64,000 nt of DNA from Micromonospora sp. MW-13 (GTDB taxonomy: Bacteria > Actinomycetota > Actinomycetes > Mycobacteriales > Micromonosporaceae): positions 44,879-108,878 of the forward strand of contig NZ_QKKX01000064.1 of assembly GCF_003434305.1 (NCBI RefSeq). The letters run 5' to 3'. This document shows positions 32,829-42,490 of this stretch, piece after piece. Position 1 is the stretch's first letter. Each line of letters starts with the position of its first letter. Under the pieces are notes generated by a model. The model ran no database searches and was not told the DNA's origin. It saw only the letters and a program-made list of their open reading frames with translations. The position numbers were made by a program, and so were the translations under genes.

Positions 32829-33590
32829 TCAGGAGGTCGAGGGCTCCTCTTCCTCCTCCTCGCCGGCCTCCTGCCGCTGCAGGTACGTCTGCGCCGACTC
32901 GTCCTCCTCGGACATCTCCTCGGCGCGCTGCACCTGCGGGTGGTCGTGCCCGTCGTGCTCGACCGCCCGCTGGACGGGGGCGGCGGCCGCCGGGGCGGGG
33001 GTGGCCGGAGTGGACATCAACCGGTCGGCGTTGGTGACGGCCTCGCGTTCGAAGCGGTCGGACGGGTCGCTGACCTTCACGCCGCCGCCGTTGTCGGTGC
33101 CGTCCACCGGGCCGCTGCGCTGCTGCACGACGTGGGTCAGCTCGTGGGCGAGCATGTGCTGCCCGCCAGGCGATGCCGGGTCGTAGCTGTCGCGCTGGAA
33201 GACGATGTTCGACCCGACGGTGTACGCCTGCGCGTTGACCGACTTCGCCGACTCGTGCGCCGCGCCGTCGGTGTGCACCCGGACGTCGCCGAAGTCCTGC
33301 CCGCCGAACCGGGCCTCCATGTCGGCCCGCACGTCGGGCGCGAGCGGCGTCCCGCCGCCGGAGTTGACGACGTTGTGCACCGGAGAGCGTTCCGGCTCCA
33401 GCAACTCGCCGACGGCCTGGTTGCCGACCGCCCGTTGCAGCCCGAGCAGCCCGGACGCGCCGAGCACGTCGGGCCGGCCGGCGGTGGCGGCGGAGTACGT
33501 CAGGTGGTCGGTGTCGCGTTCGGGGCCGGACGGCCGGTCACCGGCCGGGCGTACCGACGCCTCGGAGTCGAATTCACGGTGTCCGCGCAT
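32829..33590 (-). CDS. DUF4157 (eCIS core) protein with zinc-protease-like motif
   Basis: The 253-residue protein starts at an ATG (33590) with GGGGG upstream. Residues 51-64 are LQRAVGNQAVGELL, the same kind of motif as in the giant cargo. The DUF4157 domain spans about 75-160 (FGDVRVHTDGAAHESAKSVNAQAYTVGSNIVF, AHELTHVVQQRSG) with HELTH at 149-153, an HExxH zinc site. The C-terminus is acidic with VQR and LQR triplets. DUF4157 is the best-known marker of eCIS cargo and accessory proteins. It may itself be loaded into the particle or process other cargo. Confidence 0.9.
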   Translation of the reverse strand: MRGHREFDSEASVRPAGDRPSGPERDTDHLTYSAATAGRPDVLGASGLLGLQRAVGNQAVGELLEPERSPVHNVVNSGGGTPLAPDVRADMEARFGGQDFGDVRVHTDGAAHESAKSVNAQAYTVGSNIVFQRDSYDPASPGGQHMLAHELTHVVQQRSGPVDGTDNGGGVKVSDPSDRFEREAVTNADRLMSTPATPAPAAAAPVQRAVEHDGHDHPQVQRAEEMSEEDESAQTYLQRQEAGEEEEEEPSTS

Positions 33591-33735
33591 GGTTACCCCC
33601 TGTGGCCGGGTGTCCCTCGACCGTGCCCCGAGGCCGCTCACTGCGACAGCGTCAGCCGGACCCGACAGAAGGGCAGGTCCCGGTGCCCGAAAGGGCAGGA
33701 CGGCCGGTCAGAAGCCCGCGGGCGGCAGAGACCGG

Positions 33736-35847
33736 TCAGCCCACCGCGAGGGGCAGCCAGCGGCCGAACTCGCTCTCCAGGGTCAACCGGCCGAGCTTGC
33801 GGTACTCCCGCCCGACCGCCCCGATCAGCTCGGACATCCCCACCGGCCGGCCCGCCCCGGCGGCCAGGTACCCGGCGGTCACCGCGGCCGAGCGGATGTG
33901 CCCGCCGGCCAGCTCGAACGCCTCGGCCAGGAAGCCCAGGTCCACGTCGGGGGCGCGGGGCACCCGGTCGCCGAGGCAGCGGTCCCACAACGCCTTCCGG
34001 GCCGCCTCGTCGGGCACCGGGAAGTCGACCACCACGTCCAGGCGGCGGGTGAACGCCTCGTCCAGGTTGGCCCGCAGGTTCGTGGCGAGCACCGCCAGCC
34101 CGTCGAAGGTCTCCATCCGTTGCAGCAGGTACGCGCTCTCGATGTTGGCGTACCGGTCGTGGGCGTCGCGGACCTCCGAGCGCTTGCCGAAGATCGCGTC
34201 GGCCTCGTCGAAGAGCAGCACCCCGTTGACCCCGGCCGCCTCGCCGAAGATCCGCTCCAGGTTCTTCTCGGTCTCGCCGACGTACTTGTCCACCACCGTG
34301 GCCAGGTTGACCGTGTACAGGTCCAGCCCGAGGCTGCCCGCCACCACCTCGGCGGACATCGTCTTGCCGGTGCCGGAGTCCCCGGCGAACAGCGCGGCCA
34401 CCCCGTGCCCGCGCCCGCCGCCGGGGCGCATCCGCCACTCGCGCAGCACCCGGTCCCGGTGCCGGGCCCGCCCGGCCAGCTCGTGCAGCAGCGACAGCGT
34501 CGCCGGCGGCAGCACCAGGTCGTCCCAGCCGACCTCCGGGACGATCCGCCGGGCCAACCGCTCCAGGCCGGCCGCGTTCTGGGTACGCGCACCCGCGCGC
34601 AGGTGCGCCGCGCCGACCGGCTCATCGGTGGCGGCGGCGAGCTGGACGGCCACCGAGGCGGCCCGCCGGATCGCCGGGGCGCCGAGGACGAAGTGGGCGG
34701 TGGCGGCGGCCGGGTCGAGCCCGTCGGCGAGCTGGCCGGGCAGGGCGGCCCGCCACACGGCGGCCCGCTCGGCGGCGCTCAACGGCACCACGTCGACCTG
34801 CACCGGTGCGACGGCCGTCCACGCCGGGTCCCAGGGCTGCGTCCCGTACGCCAGCACGGGGACGGTCCCGGCGGTGAGCCGGGACCAGAGTGCCCACGGC
34901 TCGCCGCCCCGCACCGGCCCGACGACCAGGCCCGCCCCGGTGAGCAGGGCCTCCCGGACCAGCACGGTGGCCAGCTCCGCCGCCTGCGGGTCGGCCGCGA
35001 GCCGGGGCAGGTCGACGGAGAGCGCGCCACGCCCGGCGAAATCGAGGGCGGCCACCGCGAGCGCCAGGGCGCTGCCGCCGGGCTGCTCCCGCAGGTACGC
35101 CAGCCGCGCCCCGGCCCGGCCGAGCTGCCTTGCGCCGGGCGGCGGCGGCCCGACCGCGTCGACCGGCTCGGCGAGTCCGGCGAGGGACGGCTCCGGGGCG
35201 TCGGCGCCGAGCAGCCAGCCGCCCACCCGGTCGGGCACCCACAGTCCCCGGCTGAGCACCGGCCGGTCGGGGGAGTCCACCCGCAGCAGCGCCACGTCGA
35301 TCAGCGGCGCCCCGGCGGCGAGCCGGAGCCGGGCCGGCGCGGCGGCCTCGGGCAGCCCGCACAGCCGCAGCGCCAGCCCGACCGAGGGCCGGCGGCGGGT
35401 CACGTCGTCGTTGAGGTAGCCGTAGAACAGCTCGAACCGGCTGTCCACGTCCGGGGCGAGGGCCACCAACAGCAGCGCCTCGTCCAGCGGGGTCAGCCCC
35501 GCCGCCCGGGCCAGCGCCGCCAGCCGGTCCGGGCCGGGCTTCCGCCCGGTTCCGTCGGTCCCGCCCGGGGTCGGCCCAGGCCCGGCCGGCGCCGTCTCCT
35601 CGGGCCCAACTGTCGGCCCCGATCCGGCCGACGCCCTTGCCGAGGCGTCGGCCGGATCGCCCGGCCACGGGGCGAAAGGCTCCCGGCCGGCGGCGAGGGC
35701 GGCGTCGACCGCCTCGTCGGACAGGTACAGCCCCCGGAACGGGTCGTCGGGCTGCGGGTCGGCCTCCCGGCGGGCCGCCACCGCGGCGCGTACCGCCAGC
35801 TCCACCCGCTGGAGGCGGCGCAGCAGTGTCGGCGAGTCCCCGGCCAC
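33736..35847 (-). CDS. AAA+ ATPase (Afp15/Pvc15-type)
   Basis: The 703-residue protein starts at a GTG 5 bp after the upstream stop. The N-terminal 400 residues are an accessory region typical of these ATPases. The C-terminal AAA+ module has Walker A LFAGDSGTGKTMSAEVVA, Walker B GVLLFDEADAIFG, sensor 1 VLATNLRANLDEAF and the arginine finger FTRRLDVVVDFPVP. Family members are needed for eCIS assembly or cargo loading. It forms an upstream group with the Pvc16-like and vWA/propeller genes, separated from the structural operon by the cargo region. Confidence 0.92.
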   Translation of the reverse strand: MAGDSPTLLRRLQRVELAVRAAVAARREADPQPDDPFRGLYLSDEAVDAALAAGREPFAPWPGDPADASARASAGSGPTVGPEETAPAGPGPTPGGTDGTGRKPGPDRLAALARAAGLTPLDEALLLVALAPDVDSRFELFYGYLNDDVTRRRPSVGLALRLCGLPEAAAPARLRLAAGAPLIDVALLRVDSPDRPVLSRGLWVPDRVGGWLLGADAPEPSLAGLAEPVDAVGPPPPGARQLGRAGARLAYLREQPGGSALALAVAALDFAGRGALSVDLPRLAADPQAAELATVLVREALLTGAGLVVGPVRGGEPWALWSRLTAGTVPVLAYGTQPWDPAWTAVAPVQVDVVPLSAAERAAVWRAALPGQLADGLDPAAATAHFVLGAPAIRRAASVAVQLAAATDEPVGAAHLRAGARTQNAAGLERLARRIVPEVGWDDLVLPPATLSLLHELAGRARHRDRVLREWRMRPGGGRGHGVAALFAGDSGTGKTMSAEVVAGSLGLDLYTVNLATVVDKYVGETEKNLERIFGEAAGVNGVLLFDEADAIFGKRSEVRDAHDRYANIESAYLLQRMETFDGLAVLATNLRANLDEAFTRRLDVVVDFPVPDEAARKALWDRCLGDRVPRAPDVDLGFLAEAFELAGGHIRSAAVTAGYLAAGAGRPVGMSELIGAVGREYRKLGRLTLESEFGRWLPLAVG

Positions 35848-35852
35848 GGCTC

Positions 35853-36500
35853 TCAGCCCCCGGCTCGGGCCGGCCGGTGCCCGACCCGGTCCCCGGCGGC
35901 GTCGTCGCGGGTGTTGTCGGCGACCTCGGCGACCAGGCCCTCGCGGGCCGGCGGACCGGCCTCCACCACCCGGCCGCTGTCGACGGGAGTGCTGACCACC
36001 ACGTCGAGTGAGGGCTTCAGCTCCCCGCCGAGCGCGGTCCACACGTCGGCGAACGCCCGGTCCTCCGGCGGCGGCAGCGCCACGGTCATCGGCACCGGCA
36101 TGCCGATCGCGGCCACCGAGCCGGTCAGCACCGCCGGGGGCAGCGCGTCGAGGCGCAGGAAGCACAGCAGCAGCGAGGAGAGCAGCCGGTGCTCGTCCTC
36201 GGGGCGCTGCGTCCACGCGGTGACCAGGTAGGACAGCTTGACGTAGCGGGGCGGGGCGACCCGGCGGGCCACCTGGCCGCGCTCGTCGTACTCGTTGACC
36301 AGGCCCCGGGACCGGCGGCGCAGGTCCTCCCGGATGTCGTAGAGGTAGACGTTGACGGTGGGGGCGTTGCGCCGGGCCGCCCACTCCTTCGTCGGCGCCT
36401 CCAGCACGATGTCCACGCCGGACCCGGGCAGGGCCTCGTCGCGGACCAGCCGGCGCAGCGCGTCGTCGATCTCGTGGATCACCAGGTCACCACCTGCCAC
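35853..36500 (-). CDS. DUF4255 / Pvc16-like tail terminator protein
   Basis: The 215-residue protein has the DUF4255 pattern: IHEIDDALRRLV, VDIVLEAPTKEWAARRNAPTVNVYLYDIREDLRRR, and APPRYVKLSYLVTAWTQRPEDEHRLLSSLL. In Afp/PVC this protein caps the distal tube and sheath end. The annotated GTG at 36500 overlaps the preceding gene by 14 bp; a second GTG at 36482 is an alternative start. The last 40 residues are charged and low in complexity. Confidence 0.88.
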   Translation of the reverse strand: MAGGDLVIHEIDDALRRLVRDEALPGSGVDIVLEAPTKEWAARRNAPTVNVYLYDIREDLRRRSRGLVNEYDERGQVARRVAPPRYVKLSYLVTAWTQRPEDEHRLLSSLLLCFLRLDALPPAVLTGSVAAIGMPVPMTVALPPPEDRAFADVWTALGGELKPSLDVVVSTPVDSGRVVEAGPPAREGLVAEVADNTRDDAAGDRVGHRPARAGG

Positions 36501-39500
36501 GGAAGGGCGGGTCTAGCCCGCGCGGCACCACCAGGAACGGCTCGGTGGCGCGCACCGACCCGAAGGCGGGGCCCCTGTCCCGCGCGGCGGCGAGGTCGCG
36601 CGGGCCCAGCTCGTCCTTGCGCAGCACCAGCACCTGGGTACGGAAGCTGCCGTCCGCGTCGACGGTCACCGTGTCGGGAGTGGCGGTGATGCCCGGCTGC
36701 CAGCGCAGCCGCACCGTCGCCCCGGGCGGGAAGCCGGTGCCCACGGCGGCGGTCACGAACCCGGGCGGCCCGATCGCCGGGTCGACGCGCAGCCGCGGCG
36801 CGACCACCTGCACCGGCGCCTGCGCCGTGCGGGTCGCCGACACCTCCCGTACGCTCGCGGTCAGCCGGCCGGCGACCGTCGCGGTGACCGCCGCCTGCGC
36901 GGGCAGCACGACTCTGACCACCTGCTGGCCGCCCGGGCCGAGCGTGCCGAGCAGGCAGAGCCGGCGGCCGGCGCCGCAGCGCGGGTCGGCGCTGACCGGC
37001 GGCAGCAGCGGGGCGGGCGGGGTGACGTCCAGCCAGACGTTGTCGGCCGGCAGGGGGCTGGCGTTGCGCACGGTGAAGGTGACCGGGACCGGGTCGCCGC
37101 CCACGTAGGCCGGCTGGTTGCCGACGGAGACGGTGAGCGCGAGGTCCGGCGCGGGCAGGCGCTGGAACGCCGGCTCCGAGCCGACCTGCCGGACGACCGT
37201 CGTCGGCGGGCCGCCCGCGCCGGGCAGCACGACGATGTCCGGCGGCTCCTCGGACCCCCGGAGGGTCACCGCGATCCGCCGGCCGTCCGGGGACCACGCC
37301 GGGTCCGCCACCGAACGGCCGTCCCGGTCGCCGGCGGCGAGCGGATGCCGGGCGGCGGAGCCGTCGGGCGCGACCACGCACAGGTCGGCGGGGCGGCTGC
37401 TGTCGGCGAACGCGATCGCGGTCCCGTCCGGGGACCAGGCCGGCGACCGGTCCGTCTCGCGGGCCGGGCAGCCGTCGCCGATCCGGGCGCTGAGGTCGGT
37501 CTGGTCGGTGACGGTCAGGGTGCCGGTGAGGCCGCCGTCGAGCCGGGCGAGCCAGATTCGGGTGCCGGTGAGCTGCGGGTCGGACACGATGATCAGTGCC
37601 GTGTCGGCGCCGGTGCGGCCGGCCCGGTCGGTGGCCCGGCAGGTCACCACGGTCTGTCCGATCGGGAACCGCGAGCCCGACGGCGGCTCGCAGCGCACGG
37701 GCAGCGGCCGGCCCGCCGCGTCCACGGCCGTGGCCTGGTAGGTCACCTGGGCGCCGGCCGGCCCGGTCGGGGCGACCTGCACGTCGTCTACCCGGACCAG
37801 CGGCAGGCCGGGCTGCGCGACCCGGACGATCAGCTCCTGCACGGCGTCGGACCCGGCCTCCGGCGGGTCGAGGTCGAAGCGCAGCGTGCAGCGCAGCACG
37901 GAACCCGGGACCGCCCCGGGCGAGACGGAGACGGTCTCGGTGAACCGGGCCGGCGTGCCGGCGTCCACCCGGGCCGGGTCCGGGTCGAAGGCGACGGAGA
38001 GACCGTCGTCGCAGGTGGCGCTCGGCCTGACGGTGACCTTCAGCTTCCCGATGGCCTCGATGATGGCCGTGATCATCTGCCCCGGGTCGCTGTTGGCCGT
38101 GAGCAGCCCGCCGGTGGCCTCGGTCAGCCGGCCGGCCGCGCCGTCGTAGTTCAGCCCGCGCTCGAAGTCCGCGCCGGCGATGGGCACGCCGATCAGCGCG
38201 ATCCCGGCGGCCTGGAGGGCGCGGGTGAGGTCGCCCTCGTCGATCGTGCCCTCCGCGGGCGGCAGGAGGGTCTTGTCCACGCTGTCGGTGTCGCTGATCA
38301 GCACGACGATCCGGCTGCTGTCCGGTCGGAACCCGATCCGGTCGTTGCCGGCGAGCTGCCGCAGCGCGTAGAACCAGTTCTCCGTGCCGTACGGGCTCTG
38401 CGCGGTGAGCCGCCGCACGGCGGCGTCCACGGCCGCGTCGTCGGCGGTCACCGGCTGGCGGGGCAGGTACATGTCCGGGTCGTACTCGCCCTCGCTGCCG
38501 CGCCCGCTGAACGTGGCCAGGCCGAACCGGGCGTCCGGCTGGCTCGCCCGCACGCTGTCGACCACCTCGGGCAGCCGGTCCTTGAGCTGGTCGATCACGC
38601 TCGCCCCGCCCTCCCCGGGCTGGGACATCGAGGCGGTGTCGTCGACGAGGAAGACGATGTCCGGTCGGGGCGGGATCGGCGGGGTGGGCAGCGACTGCTG
38701 CACGGTGAACGAGGTGCCCGGCAGCGCCGGCCGGTCCACCCGCGGCACCGCCAGGTCGCTGCGCCGGGGGGTGGCCAGCCGGGAGAACGCGAGCCGCCGG
38801 CCGTCCGGCGACCAGGCCGGCTCGGTGTCGCGGCCGATCAGGTGCGGGGGCATCGGCACCTCGGCGAGCAGCCGCCCGTCGGCGACCGCGACGACCAGGA
38901 TCCGCGAGGGTTCGTCGGTGTCCGACGGCTGCCGGGTGAACGCGACCGCCTCGCCGGTCGGGGACCAGGTCGGGTCGGTGTCCCGGTCCTCCTCGGCGGT
39001 GCCCGGCGGGGGGAGGGCGCGCGGGTCGGCGCCCGAGGCGTCGGCGACGACGATCCGGGCCCCGCCGCCGGGCTGGTCGGCGCTGTAGGCGAGCCGGGTG
39101 CCGTCGGGGCTGAACGCCGGCCCGGTCTCCGACAGGCCGGGCCGGGCGGTGTGGTCGCGGCGGTCCCCGCCGGTGGCGTCGGCGGTCCACACGTCGCTGG
39201 TGTCGGCCCGCTCGGTGGCCGTCCAGATCAGGTCGCCACCCCGCCAGGCGGGCTCGTGCTCGGGCAGCGGACCGGCGGCGACCGGGGTCACCCGGCCGGC
39301 CCGGGCGACGTACACGTCCCCGGCGGGGTCGTCGCGGGTGGAGGTGAAGGCGATCCGCGCGCCGTCGGGGGACCAGGCCGGCTCAGCGGCGTCCCGGGGG
39401 CCCGGCACCGCGCGGGTCACCGGGCCGCCGCCGGGGGCCACGGTGGCCACCGTCCGGAAGCCCGGGGCGCCCGCCGGCGCGAACCGGGTGGTGGTGAAGG

Positions 39501-40194
39501 CGATCCGCGCGCCGTCCGGGGACCAGGCGGGCTGCCCCTCGGCGGCCGGGCCGTCGGTCACCCGGACCGCGGCACCGCCCCCGGCCGGCAGCACCCAGAC
39601 GTCCCCGGCGGGGTCGGCCCGGGTGCTGCCGAAGGCGATCCGGACCCCGTCCGGCGACCAGGTCGGCCAACTGTCCTCGGCCGGGTGGTCGGTGAGCCGG
39701 CGCAGCCCGGAACCGTCGACCCGGACCACCCAGATGTCGGCGTTGCCGGCCCGGTCGCTGGTGAACGCGACCTGCCGGCCGTCGGGGGACAGGGCGGGGT
39801 GGGCGACCGTGCCCGGGCCGCCGACCAGCCGCACCGGCGACCCGCCCGGGCGGCGCAGGTAGAGCCCGCCGCCCCGGTCGGCGCCGCCGGGGGCGGCCCG
39901 CCGCCCGACCCAGACCAGCTCGCCGGCGCGCGCGTCGACGTCCTGCTCGGCGTCGCCGCGCTCGCTCCCGGACAGCAGCGGACGGGGCTCGGCGGTGCCG
40001 GCCACGCTCACCACCAGGGTCGGGCGCTCCTCGCTGCGGTAGCCCAGCCGGTAGCCCACCTCGGCGGCCGGCGGGGCCGGCGCCGGTGCGGGCGGCGTGG
40101 GCGCGGGCGGCGCGGGTGGCGCGGGCGCGGCGAACGCCGGCCCGGCCACCAACCCGAGCACCATGACTCCCCAGCGGCGGTTGCCCCAGCGCAC
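36487..40194 (-). CDS. Secreted beta-propeller (PD40) and von Willebrand A domain protein
   Basis: The 1235-residue protein (GGGGAGGTGTC before the GTG) has an N-terminal signal segment (VMVLGLVAGPAFAAP) and a Pro-rich linker. Seven WSPDG-type propeller motifs lie between about 136 and 470. A vWA domain follows with a MIDAS variant (D518, T520, S522 in VDDTASMS). A HYR-like segment (PSGSRFPIGQTVVTCRATDRAG), two more SPDG motifs and C-terminal Ig-like domains complete it. It is a large adhesion or sensing protein outside the membrane. Its stop overlaps the Pvc16-like gene, so the two are co-transcribed. What it binds is unknown. Confidence 0.85.
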   Translation of the reverse strand: MRWGNRRWGVMVLGLVAGPAFAAPAPPAPPAPTPPAPAPAPPAAEVGYRLGYRSEERPTLVVSVAGTAEPRPLLSGSERGDAEQDVDARAGELVWVGRRAAPGGADRGGGLYLRRPGGSPVRLVGGPGTVAHPALSPDGRQVAFTSDRAGNADIWVVRVDGSGLRRLTDHPAEDSWPTWSPDGVRIAFGSTRADPAGDVWVLPAGGGAAVRVTDGPAAEGQPAWSPDGARIAFTTTRFAPAGAPGFRTVATVAPGGGPVTRAVPGPRDAAEPAWSPDGARIAFTSTRDDPAGDVYVARAGRVTPVAAGPLPEHEPAWRGGDLIWTATERADTSDVWTADATGGDRRDHTARPGLSETGPAFSPDGTRLAYSADQPGGGARIVVADASGADPRALPPPGTAEEDRDTDPTWSPTGEAVAFTRQPSDTDEPSRILVVAVADGRLLAEVPMPPHLIGRDTEPAWSPDGRRLAFSRLATPRRSDLAVPRVDRPALPGTSFTVQQSLPTPPIPPRPDIVFLVDDTASMSQPGEGGASVIDQLKDRLPEVVDSVRASQPDARFGLATFSGRGSEGEYDPDMYLPRQPVTADDAAVDAAVRRLTAQSPYGTENWFYALRQLAGNDRIGFRPDSSRIVVLISDTDSVDKTLLPPAEGTIDEGDLTRALQAAGIALIGVPIAGADFERGLNYDGAAGRLTEATGGLLTANSDPGQMITAIIEAIGKLKVTVRPSATCDDGLSVAFDPDPARVDAGTPARFTETVSVSPGAVPGSVLRCTLRFDLDPPEAGSDAVQELIVRVAQPGLPLVRVDDVQVAPTGPAGAQVTYQATAVDAAGRPLPVRCEPPSGSRFPIGQTVVTCRATDRAGRTGADTALIIVSDPQLTGTRIWLARLDGGLTGTLTVTDQTDLSARIGDGCPARETDRSPAWSPDGTAIAFADSSRPADLCVVAPDGSAARHPLAAGDRDGRSVADPAWSPDGRRIAVTLRGSEEPPDIVVLPGAGGPPTTVVRQVGSEPAFQRLPAPDLALTVSVGNQPAYVGGDPVPVTFTVRNASPLPADNVWLDVTPPAPLLPPVSADPRCGAGRRLCLLGTLGPGGQQVVRVVLPAQAAVTATVAGRLTASVREVSATRTAQAPVQVVAPRLRVDPAIGPPGFVTAAVGTGFPPGATVRLRWQPGITATPDTVTVDADGSFRTQVLVLRKDELGPRDLAAARDRGPAFGSVRATEPFLVVPRGLDPPFRGRW

Positions 40195-40307
40195 GACACC
40201 TCCCCGTGGTCACCCCTGTCCCCACCGTGGCCACCCCCGGCGGGGCGGGTAGCGGCGGTCGGTGCCGGTCTGTGGGCAGCACGGCCTGCCCGATGGGGCA
40301 GCGCGGC

Positions 40308-40931
40308 TCAGATCAGGCCGTTGCGCAGCGCGTACGCCACCGCGTGGCAGCGGTTGCGCAGGTGCAGCCGGTTCGTCACGTCGTGCAGGATGTTCTTGAT
40401 CGTCCGCTGCGAGTAGGACAGCTTCGCGGCGATCTCGGCGGTGTCGAAGCCATCGGCGACCAGGCGCAGCACCTCCACCTCCCGGTCGGCCAGACCCGAG
40501 AAGGTTAGCCCGCGCGGCCCGAGCACCTCCCGTTGCAGCGCCCCGACCTGCTGGAGCAGCCGGCCGAGCAGGTCCGGCGGGACGGCGCCCTCGCCCGCCG
40601 CAGCGGCTCGGACCACCGCGACGAGGCGGTCCGCGCTGGCCTCCGACCGGCGGACGATCCCCGCCACACCGTGCTCCACCGCGGCGACCAGCCCGGCGTC
40701 GTCGACCTGGGTCACCACCAGGACCAGCGCGGGCGTGCCCCGGCTGCGCGTCGCGCGCAGGGTCCGCAGGGACGATTCGTCGATGCCGTCGGTGATGATC
40801 ACCGCCACCTCGGCCCGGTCGGCCTCGGCCTCGTCGAGCAGCAGCACCTCCGGACGGGGCCGAAGCTGACTGACCACGCCGGCGCGCGAGATGACGTCGG
40901 TGGAGGACAGGTGGACTGGTACGCGTCGCAT
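40308..40931 (-). CDS. LuxR/NarL-type transcriptional regulator
   Basis: The 207-residue protein starts at ATG 40931 (CGGGGGT five bases upstream); a GTG two codons earlier is possible. The N-terminus resembles a receiver fold but lacks the usual paired acidic residues and phospho-Asp pattern. The C-terminal HTH is standard: LTFSGLADREVEVLRLVADGFDTAEIAAKLSYSQRTIKNILHDVTNRL. It is divergent from the membrane-protein gene at 41091 and upstream of the leftward eCIS genes, so it is the natural local regulator. An atypical receiver would mean control other than phosphorylation. Confidence 0.88.
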   Translation of the reverse strand: MRRVPVHLSSTDVISRAGVVSQLRPRPEVLLLDEAEADRAEVAVIITDGIDESSLRTLRATRSRGTPALVLVVTQVDDAGLVAAVEHGVAGIVRRSEASADRLVAVVRAAAAGEGAVPPDLLGRLLQQVGALQREVLGPRGLTFSGLADREVEVLRLVADGFDTAEIAAKLSYSQRTIKNILHDVTNRLHLRNRCHAVAYALRNGLI

Positions 40932-41078
40932 GAGCACCCCCGAGTGCGCTCGGTCGGACGATCGGTGACGCCGAGTATCGCCCGCGGCACCAATCGTGCA
41001 GTCAACGTGGGCTCAACGGCCCTCCCGCGTTGCCCCAAGGTCTTCCTCCACGGCGGATTGAGCGGGCGGGCACGCACC

Positions 41079-41090
41079 TAGAGTCGCGCC
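41079..41090 (+). promoter_or_regulatory. -10 element of a probable leaderless transcript
   Basis: TAGAGT (41079-41084) lies six bases before the ATG at 41091, and no ribosome-binding site is present. This spacing puts transcription start at the A of the ATG. The same geometry occurs at 42491-42502. Confidence 0.5.
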
Positions 41091-42410
41091 ATGACCACCG
41101 ACGCGAACCTGGACACCGACCTCGTCGAGGTCAGCCCGGGCAGCGAGGCGAGCTGCCGGCTGGAGGTCCGCAACACCGGCCCGATCGTCGAGTCGTACGT
41201 GCTGGAGCTGCTGGGCGACGCCGCCGGGTGGGCCCACGCCGAGCCGGACACCATCTCGGTCTACCCGGGCTCGGCCGAGACGGTCGCGATCCGCTTCCAG
41301 CCACCCCGGTCGCCGCAGGTGGTGGCCGGTGAACGGCCCTTCGCCGTGCGGGTCACCCCGGCCGAGAACCCGGACGGCCAGGTCGTTCCGGAGGCCACGG
41401 TGCGGGTGCTGCCGTTCGCCGAGATCGCCCCCGAGATCCTGCCGCGCACCTCGCGGGGGCGCTGGGGTGGCCGGCACGAGCTGTCGGTGTCAAACCTGGG
41501 CAACACGCCGCTCGGGCTGGCGTTGGCCGGCAGCGATCCGGACAACCGGCTGCGCGTCGCGGTCCGCCCCTCGCAGCTCGCGGTGGCCCCCGGCGAGGCG
41601 GCCTTCGTCCAGGTCCGGGTCCGCGCGCGCCGGCTGCGGTGGCGGGGCCATCCGGTGACGCTGCCCTTCCAGGTCGCGGTCGCCTCGGAGGAGACGCCCC
41701 CGGCCGCCCTGGACGCGGCGACCGTGCAGGAGCCGCTGCTGCCGCAGGGGGTGGGTCGGATCCTCGCCGCGCTGGTGGTCCTGGCGCTGCTCGGCGCGGG
41801 CCTGTGGTACGCGCTGCTGCGGCCCACGGTGAAGTCCCTGGCCGAGGAGGTCGCGCAGGAGCAGGTGGCCCCGGTGGCGCAGCAGGCCAGCGCCGCTGAC
41901 AGCCGGGCCCAGCAGGCCGACGACAAGGCCCAGCGGGCGCTCGGCGGCGCGTCTGCCAGCCCACGGCCGTCGGGGCCGACCCCGAGCAACCCGCCGCTGC
42001 CGCCGTCGCCCAGCGCGACCGCGCCCGTGCCGGGCATCCCGGCGGGCGGGCAGTCGTTCAGCCGTCGGCTCTCGGTCACCGCCTCGGGCGGCGCCACCCG
42101 CACCGACCAGTACACCGTGGCGTCCCGGCGGGTCTTCGTGCTGACCGACATCTTCCTGCAGAACCCGCAGGGCGACGAGGGGCGGCTGGAACTGGTGGTG
42201 GACGGGACGACGGTGCTCACCGTGGCGCTGAACAACTTCCGCGACCTCGACTACCACATGGTGTCGCCGATCGAGGTCCGCGCCGGCCGGGTGATCAGCC
42301 TGCGGGCCACCTGCCGGAAGGCGGGCACCACGCTCGACGGCGCCGGGGGCGGCGGTGGCCAGTGCCGCGACTTCGCCCTGCTCAACGGCTACACCCGCCC
42401 CGCCGGCTGA
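41091..42410 (+). CDS. Single-pass membrane protein with Ig-like domains (eCIS-linked)
   Basis: Residues 1-215 of this 439-residue protein are two Ig-like sandwich domains (EASCRLEVRNTGPIVESYVLELLGDAAGWA; HELSVSNLGNTPLGLALAGSD). A membrane segment lies near 225-245 (ILAALVVLALLGAGLWYALL). An Ala/Gln-rich coiled coil, a Pro/Ser linker and a C-terminal beta domain follow (RVFVLTDIFLQNPQGDEGRLELVVDG ... NNFRDLDYHMVSPI). No signal peptide precedes the Ig domains, so they are probably cytoplasmic. The layout resembles the conserved CIS-associated membrane protein (CisA) of Streptomyces, which links the particle to the membrane; that homology is inferred from layout, not shown. Confidence 0.72.
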   Translation: MTTDANLDTDLVEVSPGSEASCRLEVRNTGPIVESYVLELLGDAAGWAHAEPDTISVYPGSAETVAIRFQPPRSPQVVAGERPFAVRVTPAENPDGQVVPEATVRVLPFAEIAPEILPRTSRGRWGGRHELSVSNLGNTPLGLALAGSDPDNRLRVAVRPSQLAVAPGEAAFVQVRVRARRLRWRGHPVTLPFQVAVASEETPPAALDAATVQEPLLPQGVGRILAALVVLALLGAGLWYALLRPTVKSLAEEVAQEQVAPVAQQASAADSRAQQADDKAQRALGGASASPRPSGPTPSNPPLPPSPSATAPVPGIPAGGQSFSRRLSVTASGGATRTDQYTVASRRVFVLTDIFLQNPQGDEGRLELVVDGTTVLTVALNNFRDLDYHMVSPIEVRAGRVISLRATCRKAGTTLDGAGGGGGQCRDFALLNGYTRPAG

Positions 42411-42490
42411 CGACACCGGGTCGACCGGCGCGCCACCGGTCCGCCAGCGGGCAGGTGGCGGACTCCGACCCGACTTCGGGACGCGTCGGC

